In this document: one piece after another, positions 46,859 through 59,639 of the stretch
Position numbering within the stretch: position 1 is the first letter of the stretch
Layout: each line of letters begins with the position of its first letter
Assembly (NCBI RefSeq): GCF_032062135.1
Contig: NC_092864.1
Coordinates: 23,049,493 to 23,113,492 of the forward strand
DNA: 64,000 nt
Direction of reading: 5' to 3'
Origin: Pyxicephalus adspersus
Taxonomy: Eukaryota; Chordata; Amphibia; Anura; Pyxicephalidae
Notes under the pieces: generated by a model
Databases searched by the model: none
Told to the model about the DNA's origin: nothing
Seen by the model: the letters and a program-made list of their open reading frames with translations, nothing else
Translations under genes and position numbers: made by a program

Positions 46859-48779
46859 ATTAGTCCAAGATATGAACTAGGAGGGCTATTTAGGATGTAG
46901 GCAACCACTTTTTAGCAACATTTGTTATCTGCCAGCAGGTTTGCAATTCTTTCCAGCTTTTTTTTGTGATTTTTACATTTCTGCCAGACAGCATGGCTAG
47001 GAAAGAGACTCCCTTTAAAGTTAAAGTATAACTAATACTCCATCCCACAATCTTCCAGTTCAAAGCTCACAGGTTCTTTATAAGAAAAAAAGTAAAATAG
47101 AATTTCTTAAACTTCCTGACTGCCAAATATTTCTATTTGGAGACCTGTGAAATGTAATCAGAGCCGTAAATGTTTGCAGGGGTAAGTTGAACTAAAATTA
47201 GCATAGAATAGAAATCCACTACTTCTCCACTTATTATGATCTAGTGCATTTATTTTCATTATGCATCATTATGTGATGCTTCTCATAGGTTGCATGCAAA
47301 GTAAAATGCAGATTTTTATGAATAATATGGTATTGATTTACTAAAGAAACAAGACATTCTGACTGCAAAGTAAAGTTCGCATTATTTTGAAAAGGGCAAA
47401 GATGTGTTAATTTGATGATCCAAATTTTCCTTGCATATGTATGGATATATAAAGAAGCTATACCCTAATAATAACAAAACAAATGTTCATTTTTCTAAGT
47501 GTATAAACTCTCCTGTTTTAGGACATCAACACTGAAATTAATTATATCTCATATATATATATGAATTATATATAAATTAATATTTATTAGGTTTTTATAT
47601 TATTAGGTACATCTACCATGAATAGTTTGTATAGGGGCCAAAAAACAAAATGTACAGTTAGTTTATGCCACATATATATACTGTATATACACCCCATTTG
47701 GAAGTTTAGTGCTTTGAGAATGCAAGGTCTGGTTTGTTTTTATTCTTGATTTAGCTACATGGGCATGTGGGCAGGTAAATATGCAGTCATAAACATAAAT
47801 ATTCTGCCAAGTTGGTATCAACCCAGTTTACCAGGATCGTTGTGTTGTCAGATTCTGGTGTAGCATATCAAGACAAAATAGCAAAAGATTTCCTAACCTG
47901 TCTAAATATTTTTAATTGATTAGGTAGATTTCATAACAAATCAAATCCAATTGAGATGTATTGATTGAACTTAGATCTGGAACTCCCATTTTTTGTCCAT
48001 CAACATTTAGCAGCCATTAGTCAATAGTAGTGCTGTTCACTTTTTAATATCACAACAAAGTTCTGTTGGATGCAAAAAGCTGGCAGAGTTTTGATGGCGG
48101 TAGTTAGGGAATGCTCTCAGCTTAGTGTTGAATGAAGTGGTAGTAGGTGTACGGAACCATTCCAGGTAAATGGTTGATATCATAAAGGTATTAATCATCT
48201 ACCTGGTCATGTACCCATCAACCAGTGGATGACCAGTTCAATTCATGTTTCTGGTGGGTGTCTGCTTCCCCCCATCGATAAAAGATTGTCATCTACTCTA
48301 GTTAAAAATAGCCAGACTGGTTGACATTTCATGTTTTTAGGCTAAGTAAACCATTTTTAATTAAAATATCTTTCATTGTTGGTTTCTTGTATGTTTTTTG
48401 TAAAATAAACATTCTTGTATGTGCAATCGTGCTTCCTAAGACCATTGTGTTGTTTTATTACAGGACACATAAATGTAAAGCCAAGCTCCCACATAAATTT
48501 ACTATTTCTGCTTGTTAAGACACCATAGCATTAGCCCAAGAGAATTCGTCTGTGGTTGACAAATGGAAGTAAAGAAGAAAATTTCCATTTCACAAGCCTG
48601 GGATTTATTTTCTGTTTGTTTTTTCTTTTCTCTTTTTGTTAAAGAAAATTCCAAATAAATATGTTAATAAACAGTTACAAGAGGAGACTGCCGGTTTCTC
48701 ATGCACTTGGAACCTTTGAGTTGACATTATATTTGACTGTGTTGACCAGCTAACCCTTGCAGTTCTGTCTTATTATTCC
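46859..48779. other. AT-rich intergenic, nothing recognised
   Basis: Short (TA) runs near 47550 and 47670. The 65-codon frame at 48321-48518 lacks a domain. Confidence 0.4.
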
Positions 48780-49060
48780 TTAGTTAATGACCCGGTTTGC
48801 AGATGGTCCCAAGAAGTAGAGTAAATACGGCAAGGGTCAATGCAAAAGTAGCTTTAAACGCACATATAGCATAATTTATGTCTGTTTCCTTTGCCAAGTC
48901 CAGGGATGTCCTAATTACTCTGAAAAATAATGACTGGGATGGTGTTATTTGAGCTGTGAATGTTTTCACATGAAAGAATCCATCTGCTGTCCTCTATTGG
49001 GGTCTTTTCACATTCACATTCCCACTGAGGTCAAGAGACAACCATTGGGGGAAGATAATT
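48780..49060. promoter_or_regulatory. Candidate conserved noncoding element (unverified)
   Basis: Repeat-free block with gacccggtttgcagatggtc, aggtcaatgcaaaag-like and gtcctaattactctgaaaaa words between AT-rich flanks. The frames crossing it (61 codons minus, 97 codons plus) have no domain. Style only. Confidence 0.22.
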
Positions 49061-51479
49061 GTCAGGATTCCTTTTCTCTCTCCGGTGTTATTGTTTGGGT
49101 GTTACATCTATGCTCTGCCTTTATAGACCCCCACAACTATCTGCATTATTTCCTATATAAATCATATATAAATTCAGACCCCCAAAGCTCTATAAGTTTA
49201 AAGGAGCTGACCTTCCAAATATCATATTGTGTTATAGGTTGATCCATCTGGGCTGTATAAGTCATTAGTTTCTGCAACCAGATTCTAAAACTCGTATTCT
49301 TTGTATGATACCCATGAAGGATCATGGAGCTCAAGTGAAAAGATTTTTGGTATCTCTACAATATATCAAAGGCCAGTGAATGATTCAACCTGCTGGAAGC
49401 TACCGATTGATGTATGTATTCATTATTTATATAATCTTTAAAAGACCAAAATAAATGTTACAATGAAATCATCATTTTGTATAAAATATATTTGAAGTGT
49501 AATTTTTTGTGCAAATAAACTTGTTTTAGTAACCCCCCCCCCCCTCTCCTGTCTAATAACTTTCTGTTCCATCTATAGTGAAATCTTTTCTTTGACTTGA
49601 CACCACCCAGCATTTGTTCAACATTTTTCATATGAGAAAATGCAGCCGTTTCAGTTGTGTCCTATATAGCTTTTACTCTACTTTACATCTACCACTTAGT
49701 AAGTTAGCATTGTTATCAGAAAACCACTGGCTGTAATAACTGCATGTACAGCATGTGTGGCTATGCAATGCGGCCTAAGCTTAGAGAAATAAACTAAATT
49801 ATGCTAGTTGACTTTTTACCTGGAATAAATGATAATATCTTGTATCCAAAAGGTTCAAAGACTAGATATGAAGGTTTGAAAGGTTAGAAGGAAGGGCTAA
49901 AGGTAAGTAATACAGTAATTTTAAAGGGTCCCCAAGGGAAGTGTCCATGACAGCCTACGGTCATGGGAAGTGGGTTGAATGATGCTAGTTGTCTTTTCAC
50001 CTGCAAGAATAGTGACCAAATAGATAGAAGGTTAGAAAGGTTAGAAAGAAGAATTGATGGGGAGGGCTGCACCTATACATATAGTTCATTGGTTTATAAT
50101 TATATTTTGGAGTTCTGCATCAAACTGCAACAGATAACACAAATTGTTTATTGGGGGTTTGAAAAGGGCAGCAGACAATTTCAAGAAATACAGCCCTATT
50201 CTGAAAACAAGGAAGATCTGCAAAAATTACACACAAATGCAATCTCTAAAGCAAAACTGGAAATTCACAGCGATCTGCTGAAATAGTTAAAAGAACAGAG
50301 CTGATCCGGTTGCTCTGAAGGTATGTAATGTGTGATTGCTATGGGGCTATGCTGTAGGTGAGCTTGCCTTTGGTTCGTTAGAGATAAAATGAGACCTATT
50401 CAGCTGAAATTATTTTCAGTCTCTTGTGGCTGGCATGCTGTGTAACTGTGTAGTTCTTGGCCGGTCAGACCCACTGCAGTTCCTCACATCTCTGTCTGCA
50501 GGCTGCCATAATTATGCCCTTCCTCCTTTCAGTCCCTCAAACAGTATTTTCTATTTTCTAGCTTCAGTGCAGTGTAATATATTTGCTGACTCACGCTTCC
50601 TTAGCTGCTATCTACCATTGCAATCTGGAAATATAAATATGGAAATTAAATTAAAAGCAGCACAGTAACTTGGAAATTCACACTGTAAACAGATTATGAA
50701 TTTAAAGGGGCCTTTACATTTGCTATTTAATAATTAGTTATACATGATATAATATTATATATGAATAATACATTTAACCTCCTTTCCTCCCATATTTCCC
50801 TAGAATTTGGGATAGGACAATAACAAAAAAGTAATGTGATGTATGTCACATGTAGACTTGATTTTGTTAGGTAATCTAACAGTGATTGCTGTTTTTGTGT
50901 AAAACAATTGTGACAGCCAGACTTCGGTAAAACAGGGGAAGCTGTGTATTTTGTGAAAATTTTGTATGCCTACATGTCAGTTCCTCGCTCAGCAAAGATT
51001 CTTCTAATCTGCAAATGTGTAGCCGAGTGTACGGTCTGGGCATGATTCTGGGCATAATGTAAAGATGGCAAAGACTCCAAACCTGGAAGAAAATTGGAAA
51101 AAGATTGAAACCTCATTGACCAATTACAGAAATATAAGAACTAGGGGGTTTATGTTCCTTTTGACAAATAAATGTAAAATAATCTGCAAAAATGATGTGC
51201 AAAAACCTTCCGCAGGCAAAAATGTGGGCAACTAAAAGAAAAACAATTTTTTATCGACTTGGAAGGGGTAGCTGTATAGGTCCCATGGGTGAATAGCAAA
51301 CAGTGCTAAATACTTATTGGAAACAAGCAATTTGTAACCAAGGAACATGAATGCATGAAAATATAGACATTTAATTGTTTCAGGACAATTAGCAATTGCC
51401 CACCTCTTTATTAGAGTCATCATATGTAAAAACTAGTAGATGAGCAATTGTTGGATGAGTCGTTTTACATCAGCCTTTC
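49061..51479. other. Intergenic, nothing recognised
   Basis: A C10 run lies near 49533. The frames at 49963-50286 (107 codons) and 50426-50668 (80 codons) were examined and show no domain, coiled-coil pattern or splice signals that I would trust. Confidence 0.4.
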
Positions 51480-52255
51480 ATTGGAAAGTGGTAAAAATGC
51501 TCTTTACATGGCTAGTCAGTGTGAAGAATGAGCCTTACATTGGTGGTCATTGAGAAGTGTGCTCCTTTCATTGGTGGTCATTGGGAAGTGTGCTCCTTTC
51601 ATTGGTGGTCATTGAGAAGTATGCTCCTTTCATTGGTGGTCATTGGGAAGTGTGTTTCATTGGTGGTCATTGAGAAGTATGCTCCTTTCATTGGTGGTCA
51701 TTGGGAAGTGTGCTCCTTTCATTGGTGGTCATTGAGAAGTATGCTCCTTACACTGGTGATCATTGGGAAGTATGCTTCATACATTAATGGTCATTGGAAA
51801 GTGCGCTCCTTACATTGGTGGCCATTGAGAAGTATGTTCCCCACAATAGTGGTCATTGGGAAGTGTGCTATCTATATTAGTGGTCATTGGGAAGTATGCC
51901 CATTATACTGGTGGTCTTTGGGAAGTATGCTCCTTACATTGATGGTCATTGGGAAGTATACTCCTTACACTGGTGTTCATTGGGAAGTGTTTTCCTTACA
52001 ATGTTGTTCATTGGGATGTATGCTCCTTACATTGGTGTTCATTGGGAAGTATGATCCTTACACTGTTGTTCATTGGAATGTATGCTCCTTACATTAGTGG
52101 TCATTGGAAAGTGTGCTCCTTCCATTGGTAGTCATTGAGAAGTATGATCCTTACACTGGTGTTCATTGGGATGTATGCTCTTTACATTTGTGTTTATTGG
52201 GAAGTGTGCTTGTTACATTGGTGTTTAATTGGAAATATGCTCCTTACATTTTACT
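51480..52255 (+). repeat. 31-bp minisatellite, about 23-25 units
   Basis: Unit: cattggtggtcattgggaag followed by tgtgctccttt, 31 bp. Early units (51540-51770) are nearly identical, later ones drift (cactggtgttcattggga). One unit near 51650 is shortened. Because 31 = 3x10 + 1, three units (93 bp) restore the frame, so all three frames cycle through the same three 10-11-residue phrases. The lack of stop codons yields a 189-codon frame (51528-52097) that is not a gene. The motif belongs to the dispersed family at 1-180, 1605-1845, 20465-20835 and 34036-34262. Confidence 0.95.
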
Positions 52256-53617
52256 ATTTTATTCTCAAGGAACCCCTCACAACCTCTTTAAGAATCCAAG
52301 GGTTACACAAAACTCTGTTTACTATAGGCTGATCTACATGATTTATGATATAGAGACAGAATGGACTATGTCTAGTAAAAATTAGAAAGCACAATTTAAT
52401 TTCCCCTTTGCTCTTAGAATGCAAGTCACGTGCTACCAAGCTGGCAGTAATAGTTACACCTGCCAGCATTAAAAAATGAACTGCAGATCAGATCATTAGG
52501 AAAAGTATATGAAATGGTAATGATGTTGGCTTTAGCAAATCTCAAGATTTTCCCCTGCCTCGGTTTTGTTGAAGTCTAATTATTACTGAGGCTGTAATAT
52601 ATTATTCATGAAATGTTCTTTACTTTCTTTTTCCCCTTGCAGAATGAGGAGTCTGGCTAAGCAGGATATAGGCTTTATGTAACCTAATAAATGGCAGTTG
52701 CAACCCCCACTTCCTATATATAAGGACTTTAATAAGGATCAAAAACAATCTCTGCAAATTGAACTGGGTCTAAATTTTATTAGCTAAATAAACAAAGGTT
52801 ATTGTTAGTTTAGTAATAAAGCTGCAAATATGACAATAACTATTGGTGTGACTAAAAGCATGTCAATGTATTTGTTGTGTATGGTAAACAGAATCATGTA
52901 AAGCCCTGTGTACTATATAAAAGAGCAAAATGGCAATTCATCTAAAGCAAGAATATTATAAGGCTGCCAGGAGGGGAGAAACTATTTTGTGGGAGATTTG
53001 CTAGTTTTGGTGCCCACAGTTTTTTTAGGTGTTCTTGAAGAAATGGGTAAAGTCAATTGGTGGTGTGCTCCATAGCTACATAGTTGCAGTTGGTAAGTTT
53101 GAAAAAAGTGATGTTCATCTGTTCAACTGCAGCCTCCTAAAACCCCTGCAGTTTTGGCCAAGAGAAAGGCAAAAGAGTTCCCTTGACAAGTGTTACCAAG
53201 TGGGCTGCGCAGAACAAAAAGCCATTTTTTTTCTCTGACCCTCAATCAGAAGCAGAACAGTTCCCTGGATCATACTTTTGCTCTAGTGTAAAGATAAGGT
53301 AAAGTGTATGTAAAGGTAAAACAAATCTTTTCATTTAGTTTTATGATGACTTTGCCTTCAAGTGTTTTCTTTATTCTTGTCATGCTTTCTCTACTCCCCT
53401 TGCTTACTTCTGTAGTCTACATTTTATACGTGTGCCAATGGTAACAGATGTGCCCAATTCAGCCAGCAAAGGAAACACCAAGACCCCAAACCATTAAATG
53501 ATCATTTCCAGCGTTAGTTATTGAATGTGTTACCCAGTCTCAGTATTCACAATATTCAAATTTAGTAGGTAATATTGGACTACTTTGAAGGATTAAAAAA
53601 TGTACAGATAATCGGTA
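52256..53617. other. Intergenic, nothing recognised
   Basis: No gene or transposon ends are visible. Confidence 0.4.
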
Positions 53618-53882
53618 TGGTACAGCGAGCTCAGTGGTTAGCATTGTTGCCGTTGCAGTGCTAGGCCATAGATTTGATTCTCGACCTTGTGTGCTTGTGT
53701 AGGTTTCCTCCCACATTCCAAAAACATGCAGTTGGATCAATTAGCTTCAACCCGAAAATTGCGGTTAAACTGTGTAATGACATATGGCTATGGTATGGAC
53801 ATTAGATTGTGAGCTCCTTTGAGGGAAATTTAGTTATATGACTATGAGCTTGTAAAGCGCTGCATAACAAAAATAATAATGA
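53618..53882 (+). mobile_element. SINE-like copy, near full length
   Basis: Box A-like gagctcagtggttagcatt (53627-53645), a decayed box B region (tagatttgattctcgac), body words ctcccacattccaaaaacat, aatgacatatggctatggta, acattagattgtgagctcct, tail cttgtaaagcgctgcataa and (aat)n at 53873-53880. It is colinear with 25397-25640 plus 30304-30372 and serves as the uninterrupted reference for that split copy. Confidence 0.8.
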
Positions 53883-54814
53883 AATTAATTAATATAAATG
53901 CTAGTTTTTTGTATGATGGCCAAGCATATTGTCACCATACCTAAAGTCTCAATTGTTAAATATTCTTCCACTATCCTCCCAATGATATTCACACTTGATC
54001 CGGAAAGTGCCATGTGGCCAGTGCATTGTTTAGTTCTCAACAGATGCTGATGTACACGTTAATAAAAGGACATCGTATTTTTTTTATATGGTATATGACC
54101 ATAAATATCTTCTGTTTTTCTACCATAGAGATCAGTCTGCTGGGACTGAATGGAATAATGAAATAACTTTTCACCACAATACTGTAGTGCCATCTTATCA
54201 AGATAATGTCATATTGTTACGGGCTATTATCCTAATAGGTAAAACTCTCTAAACATGTCCAAATACAAAACATATTGTTTTCATAAAACATCTGGTTTTC
54301 CATTAACAAAACATTTACCTTTACAAGTTCATATCATAATGCTTATACGATGAACATATAGTTTATATAAACTCTAACTGGATGACATTTAATTTGTTAA
54401 ATCACTGTGTATCATAAACTATTGCCATTTTTTTCTTATATACCAGGTTTTCTTTTTCTTTTTTTTTTTTTCATGTATCCCAGTGCTGCTGGTTAGAGAT
54501 AGGCATGCATGCCTGTGTTCAGTTTGTGAAGGAAGGCAATCCTTGAAGTTCACTGAACTCAATGTTAATGTCAATCCTACTGAAGTATATGAGATAAATC
54601 TTCCATATAAATGTGAATGTTCTTGGAATAGATTGCAGTTTTGCTTAAATTGTACATTGCCTAGCAAAAAAGTTACAGATTCTTTTATTTCTAATATTTT
54701 ATCGGACCACCTGTAAATATGGCACACATTTATTGTGGTAATCTTTTAATATGCCTATGCAATGTTACAACATTTCGTTCATACAGAATTGCATACAATT
54801 TTTTTACCAATATC
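53883..54814. other. AT-rich intergenic, nothing recognised
   Basis: Contains a T-rich run near 54450-54470. Overlapping frames at 54419-54727 (102 codons minus) and 54483-54716 (77 codons plus) have no recognised domain. Confidence 0.4.
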
Positions 54815-55165
54815 TTATATTGATTATGGGAGAGTCAGACCACTGATCAAAGTCCTCTCCAGCACATCCCAAAGATTCTCAATGGGATTAAGGTCTGGGC
54901 TCTGTGGTGACCAATACATTTTAAAAATTAGGTCTCCATGACATCATTTCCTTATTTAAACCACTTCACAATTTGAGCCAGATGAATCCTGATATTATCG
55001 GTTGGGAATATCCCTATCAGGGGAAAAAAAGTCAATTGATGGAAAAGCCTGGTCATTAAGTATATTCAGTACCAATTTTTTGGGCTCATAATGTTGCTGA
55101 ACCTGGACCTGACAAACATGAAGCAACCCCAAGTCATAACACTGCCCCCATAGGCTCGGGTACTT
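54815..55165 (-). pseudogene. Second Tc1-like transposase remnant
   Basis: The minus strand encodes WSPQSPDLNPIENLW at 54913-54869, the hallmark around the third catalytic acidic residue of Tc1 transposases (DD34E). Upstream on the same strand are TDNIRIHLAQIVKWF (about 55000-54950), in the place of the usual QQDN..H motif, and GGSVMTWGCF (about 55150-55119). Frameshifts separate the parts and the N-terminal half is missing. It differs in sequence and orientation from the copy at 31.9 kb, so it is a separate lineage. Confidence 0.85.
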
Positions 55166-55899
55166 TTTTAGACAGGAAGTGTAAAGGCAAAGAAGTTCAT
55201 TTATATATTTCTTTCTGTTGGCCGGTGTGTCTTACTTACCTTTTTGTTTCAGGGCAGAATATGTATGTGTTTTTTGCATTCAGCAGTTTTAAATCTGCTG
55301 GATGCCTGTGTCCCCAGCCACATGTCCTGGACCCTTACTCCCACCTCTTTGACCCAGCGGTAATATAGGGGCCATAGGAAAGAGTCACAATGTGAGGCAT
55401 TAGCCAACATTCCAAGCAAAAATGCTCTTCCCCTGTAGGGTCCTGAAGGTTTGAATTCTTTAGAGACCAGAAAAGGTTTTTTCAGGGTAAACCAAAACTA
55501 GCATTGAAATAGTTCTAGAGAGGTAGTTTAATGAATTTCCCAGCATGTGTTAATTGAAAAGCCAAGATCTTGTATAATGTTATGAAACATTCAACCACAA
55601 AATTACTTCCTATTAGGAAAATGATCCTTCCTTTGATCTTGTTTTATTACAAGTACTAACCTGTCTCTGTTTCTAAAGGCAGTCATGGTATAGAAAGTCA
55701 TCAAATCCATTGAAATATTCAGAATGTTTTTAAAGGCTGACTTCCAATGGGCTAAAATAAATTTGCAAGATTAAAAAACTAATATAGAGCAAAGTCTTTT
55801 TTTCTTTTAGAGTTGATTAAAAAAAGACATTGAATATAAAGTATCATTACAGTAAAACTGCATAGCATAAAGACCAATCTCAATGACAAATGGTTGATA

Positions 55900-55904
<5 letters not shown>
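55166..55904. other. Intergenic, nothing recognised
   Basis: No supported feature. Confidence 0.4.

Positions 55905-55948
<44 letters not shown>
55905..55948. repeat. (TA)n microsatellite
   Basis: About 22 TA units. The minus-strand frame with alternating Tyr-Ile residues is due to it. Confidence 0.97.
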
Positions 55949-55951
<3 letters not shown>

Positions 55952-55966
55952 ACAAGTTTTTAAATA

Positions 55967-56459
55967 CAGGTAGTCCCCGGGTTACATATGAAATAGGGAC
56001 TGTAGGTTTGTTCTTAAGTTGAATTTGTATGTAAGTCAAAACAAGTACATTATTTTAATAAATGCAGATTAGGATAGATGTTTGTCTCAACATGTTATTA
56101 GGCAGAGAGGTGTCAGTTACTGTATAAAATCCTCACTGTGAGTTAATCACAAACAAAGCAAAAAAAAACTTTATAGAGCCTAGACATTCATTAACTTCTG
56201 AAGCAAGCTGTGCTTTGATATGCAAAAAGAAACAGCTGCAGAGTTTGTCTTGGTCATTAAAGAGTTACAAGAGTTTACAGATCAGCTCAGCTCTTAAGAT
56301 CACCCACAACCTCAGCTGTGTTTAACACAAGATTTATTCTGCAAGTCATGCAAACCGCCCTCCCTCAAGCCTCTGTCCTGCACAGGAGCAATCATTGAAG
56401 CCCCGTTCGTATCTGGGAGTTGTCCGTATGTTGGATGCCCTTAACTCGGGGACTACCTG
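55967..56459. mobile_element. Nonautonomous pogo/Tigger-like element
   Basis: Left end caggtagtccccgggttaca; right end, reverse complemented, caggtagtccccgagttaag. Both ends are flanked by TA (55965-55966 and 56460-56461), the Tc1/mariner superfamily target. CAGG..AGTCCCC ends are like those of vertebrate Tigger-type elements. The 493-bp interior has no transposase. The minus-strand frame at 56346-56531 crosses the right end and is spurious. Confidence 0.85.
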
Positions 56460-56543
56460 TACCATACTATACCCCTTGCATTTCCCACGCTTTTGCTCAT
56501 GCTCTTTGTTAACAGGCAGCATTTCTGTCAATATATTATAACA

Positions 56544-56888
56544 CAGTGGTCGCCTACCTTTTTGGTTCCGCGGACCACTAAAATCACCCGCTCCTGACCG
56601 CGCATGCGGGGGGGGGGGACCCGGGTGTCAGTCAAAGGGGGAGGAACCTCCCTCATAGTGATGTCATCAATACATAACCCTGTCCACGCTCCCATCGCAG
56701 ATCTAAGCCTAAGCCTAAGATGGGAGAGTGGGCGGGTTATGTCCAGGGACACAGCTGGCCCACTTCCCTGTGGGACGTGTTCCATGGCGCCCGGCTAGCG
56801 GGGTCCTTCTCCTGATCCTGCTTGAGGGTGCACCAGAAAGAGCCGCGGACAACCAAAATTTTTTCTGATCACTGGTTGGTGACCGCTG
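56544..56888. mobile_element. Nonautonomous hAT element with 8-bp target duplication
   Basis: Left end cagtggtcgcctaccttttt; right end, reverse complemented, cagcggtcaccaaccagtga. Both fit YARNG. A perfect 8-bp duplication ttataaca lies at 56536-56543 and 56889-56896. Inner arms also pair (ttccgcggaccac facing gagccgcggacaacc). The GC-rich 345-bp interior includes a G10 run near 56608 and no transposase. Frames at 56528-56798 are spurious. Confidence 0.92.
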
Positions 56889-56896
56889 TTATAACA

Positions 56897-59639
56897 TATA
56901 TATAAATTCAGGGGATTCTAAACATGTGGTTCGTAAGGAACCAGTGTTTTATGAAGAAATGTTAAAAATATGAGAAAGGATTCCCAGGGCACTATATCCT
57001 AGCTAAGCAGAAAACAGACCAGGACTTCTTGGGTTAAGGCATAATTTCCATGGAAATTTAAGGACTGAGCTGCCCAAAAATAGATTAGTCACTGCATAGT
57101 GGTAGAACAACACGAAAGAACATGAAAGAAGCAAACTGAGATCCTTTAGAAGACGACTAAAGCGTTATATCCTATTTAGCTGACAAAAAAAAAAATCTTG
57201 AAGATTTCATTCTTTTTTTTAGTCTTAACCATAATAAATAAAGACATTTACAAAACCATTTTAAGTTAAAGGACGGCTCAAAAGAAAGGGATTTGCTTGT
57301 TGCTCAGTAAGCAGATGATCATATTTCAAAACTGCCACAGGAGTTCATAGCTAACCGCATCTTGGCAGCTCTTATCCAGAGGATCTACCAAAGCAAAACA
57401 TGCACAAGGACTGAATAACCCCATTGCTTAGGGTGAATCTCCATGGCAAAGTACAGCAGATGTTAATGTTTGCAAGCTACATTTATTGTAGATGACGTGA
57501 TAATTATTATTTTTATTTGGTTTTAAAAAAGTTGAATTATTGTACGTATTACAGACAGCTAAATTACTAAATACTATACCATAAGAATATGTATATAGTC
57601 TACCATGTTGTCCTTGTCATTTGGGAATAGTATTTATCTAGCTTTAATGTGGCTTTAATTTAATTCTGTGTCTTCAATACTTAGCTGTTGAAAACTGTAC
57701 TACATTCAACTATTATGTATTATTTTTTAGTAATTTTTTTCTTTACTACAATTCGCAAAATACCCAGCTTTTGAACACCAGACATCCTCTCTTCCTAAGG
57801 CACATTATAGACATTGTCAGAAAGTGGCATAGGTGTTTATCATTTGTTCAGTGGTTTACAGCATGTAGAATGCTGATGAAGGCTGAAAAAGAACTTATCT
57901 GAACAGCGTTTTTTTATTTTTTCTAAAAAATTTGCAGCCTCAGGCAACACTGCCTTTATCTATGGTAATTATCACTGTCTCATCTGTTATAAAATGTATA
58001 ATCAAAAGGGAGAGGGATATATGTTTCCTTCTCTAACTGTTAAAATAACAGTTATGGAGAATGGGGTGTTATGGAGAAGGATAGTAGAAACTGATTGGGG
58101 GGGGGGGGGGGGTAAAAAAAGATATATGATCCATTAGACTGCTACTCATGGAAAGATGTCATCTATTATGGAGTGCACCTTCTAGCAAATTAGAACATTA
58201 AGGTTTAATGTTAAAAATAAAAATATGGCATATTACAGCTTAATAGCCATTCCTGAACCTACTAATGCCTATAAAAGCTGGATCATCTTACCAGAGTCTC
58301 AGTCAAATATTTCCTTTAGGTAATTTATTTAGCAAAGGTCTGATCACAGAACAAAAATTGTTTCCATACACCTGTTGCATTTACATTTAACACTAAGGAT
58401 ATTGGAGGAGAGATAACATGTGTACCAATAAGAGTTGCCACCTTTGAAAATACTTCCTTGGTAGGAAAATTCTCTCTAATCCTCAGGGCTGGACTGGTTT
58501 AAAAAAGTACTACAGAAACCTGGGGAATATAAAAGAGACCCTGCTACATCTGAAAACTGATAGTATAATAGCTATTGGTGCAGGTGAATTAAGGTTAGGC
58601 TATATAAGCAAATGAAGTCTATTTAGTATCACATTAGTCTTCATAGGTTCACAAAGACAAGCTACTCTTGCATTTAATAGCATTACTAAAATTCCATTCT
58701 GGGTCTGCTACTCAAGTGCTCCTAAAAACTAAACATAATTATGCAAGAATTATGCAACCATCATATGCCAGACTTGGGAAACCCCTTTACTCAGTGTCTT
58801 TTCTCTTTTTTTCCAAACAAATAAATTCTGTATAATGTTTCATTCAGGTATGATTTGGAAAAATCTACACTATGCCTGGGAATTTGGACACACAATCCCT
58901 TACGTAAATACAATTATAAAGAACGACAAAGACCTTTCTTTTTAATGAGCTTCCAATGACCTAATAGCTTTGCCATCAGGTGGTCTCCTGTAGTCTACAC
59001 AATTCTACATTTTTATTCCATTGGGAGGGACAACCCAGTGGCACCTGGAGTGTTCGCACCAAGGTCAAGGTTAGAAGTTACTCTTCATAATGAGAAGTCG
59101 TATCATTAACTCTGAGAGGTCACAGAGCAACAAGCTCGTCTTTCTAACTCTCCCTGGTGAGTAATTAATTGATTGCACAAAAGCACAACATAGACCTTCA
59201 TATTTCTCCACACGCTGCATGAATAAGAGTGGAAATCTAGCTAAGAATAATATCATAGTCAAACTTTTATTTTTTTAAAATAAAGGATATCTAAATACTA
59301 GTTTAATGATATTTCATTTGTGAGCTGTGTATAATGTGCCATTTTTTTAAATAAAACCCCTGTTTTTATTGTGAGATTTCCAACCACATTGTATCCCTAT
59401 GACACCAGTATAGTATGTACAAAATTATATTTAGGATGTGTTGTCAGTCAGCCTATTTCCTATGAATCCATGCAATCAATTGTGGACTTACTCATTGAAG
59501 CAATTACCTTGGCCCGGGCTCACAGTAAAATGAACAGCCCTGAAATCATAATTGGTATTCTTTGCATTACTGGGAAATTCCAATTTCTTTTGCTGAGGGA
59601 GTTAAGATAGGGTTCTGTAAAACCATATGACCCACCAGT
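56897..59639. other. AT-rich intergenic with a G16 run
   Basis: A run of 16 G at 58097-58112 is the only clear oddity. The block at 57760-57960 is repeat-free and balanced but too weak to call. Frames at 59071-59262 and 59371-59610 (63 and 79 codons) lack domains. Confidence 0.45.

Noticed and set aside
49963..50286. 107-codon frame as a gene
   Set aside because: No recognisable domain, no context and a lysine/glutamine-rich composition expected from AT-rich DNA.
51528..52097. 189-codon open frame as a repeat protein gene
   Set aside because: It consists wholly of the 31-bp minisatellite; the frame is open only because the unit lacks stops in any phase.
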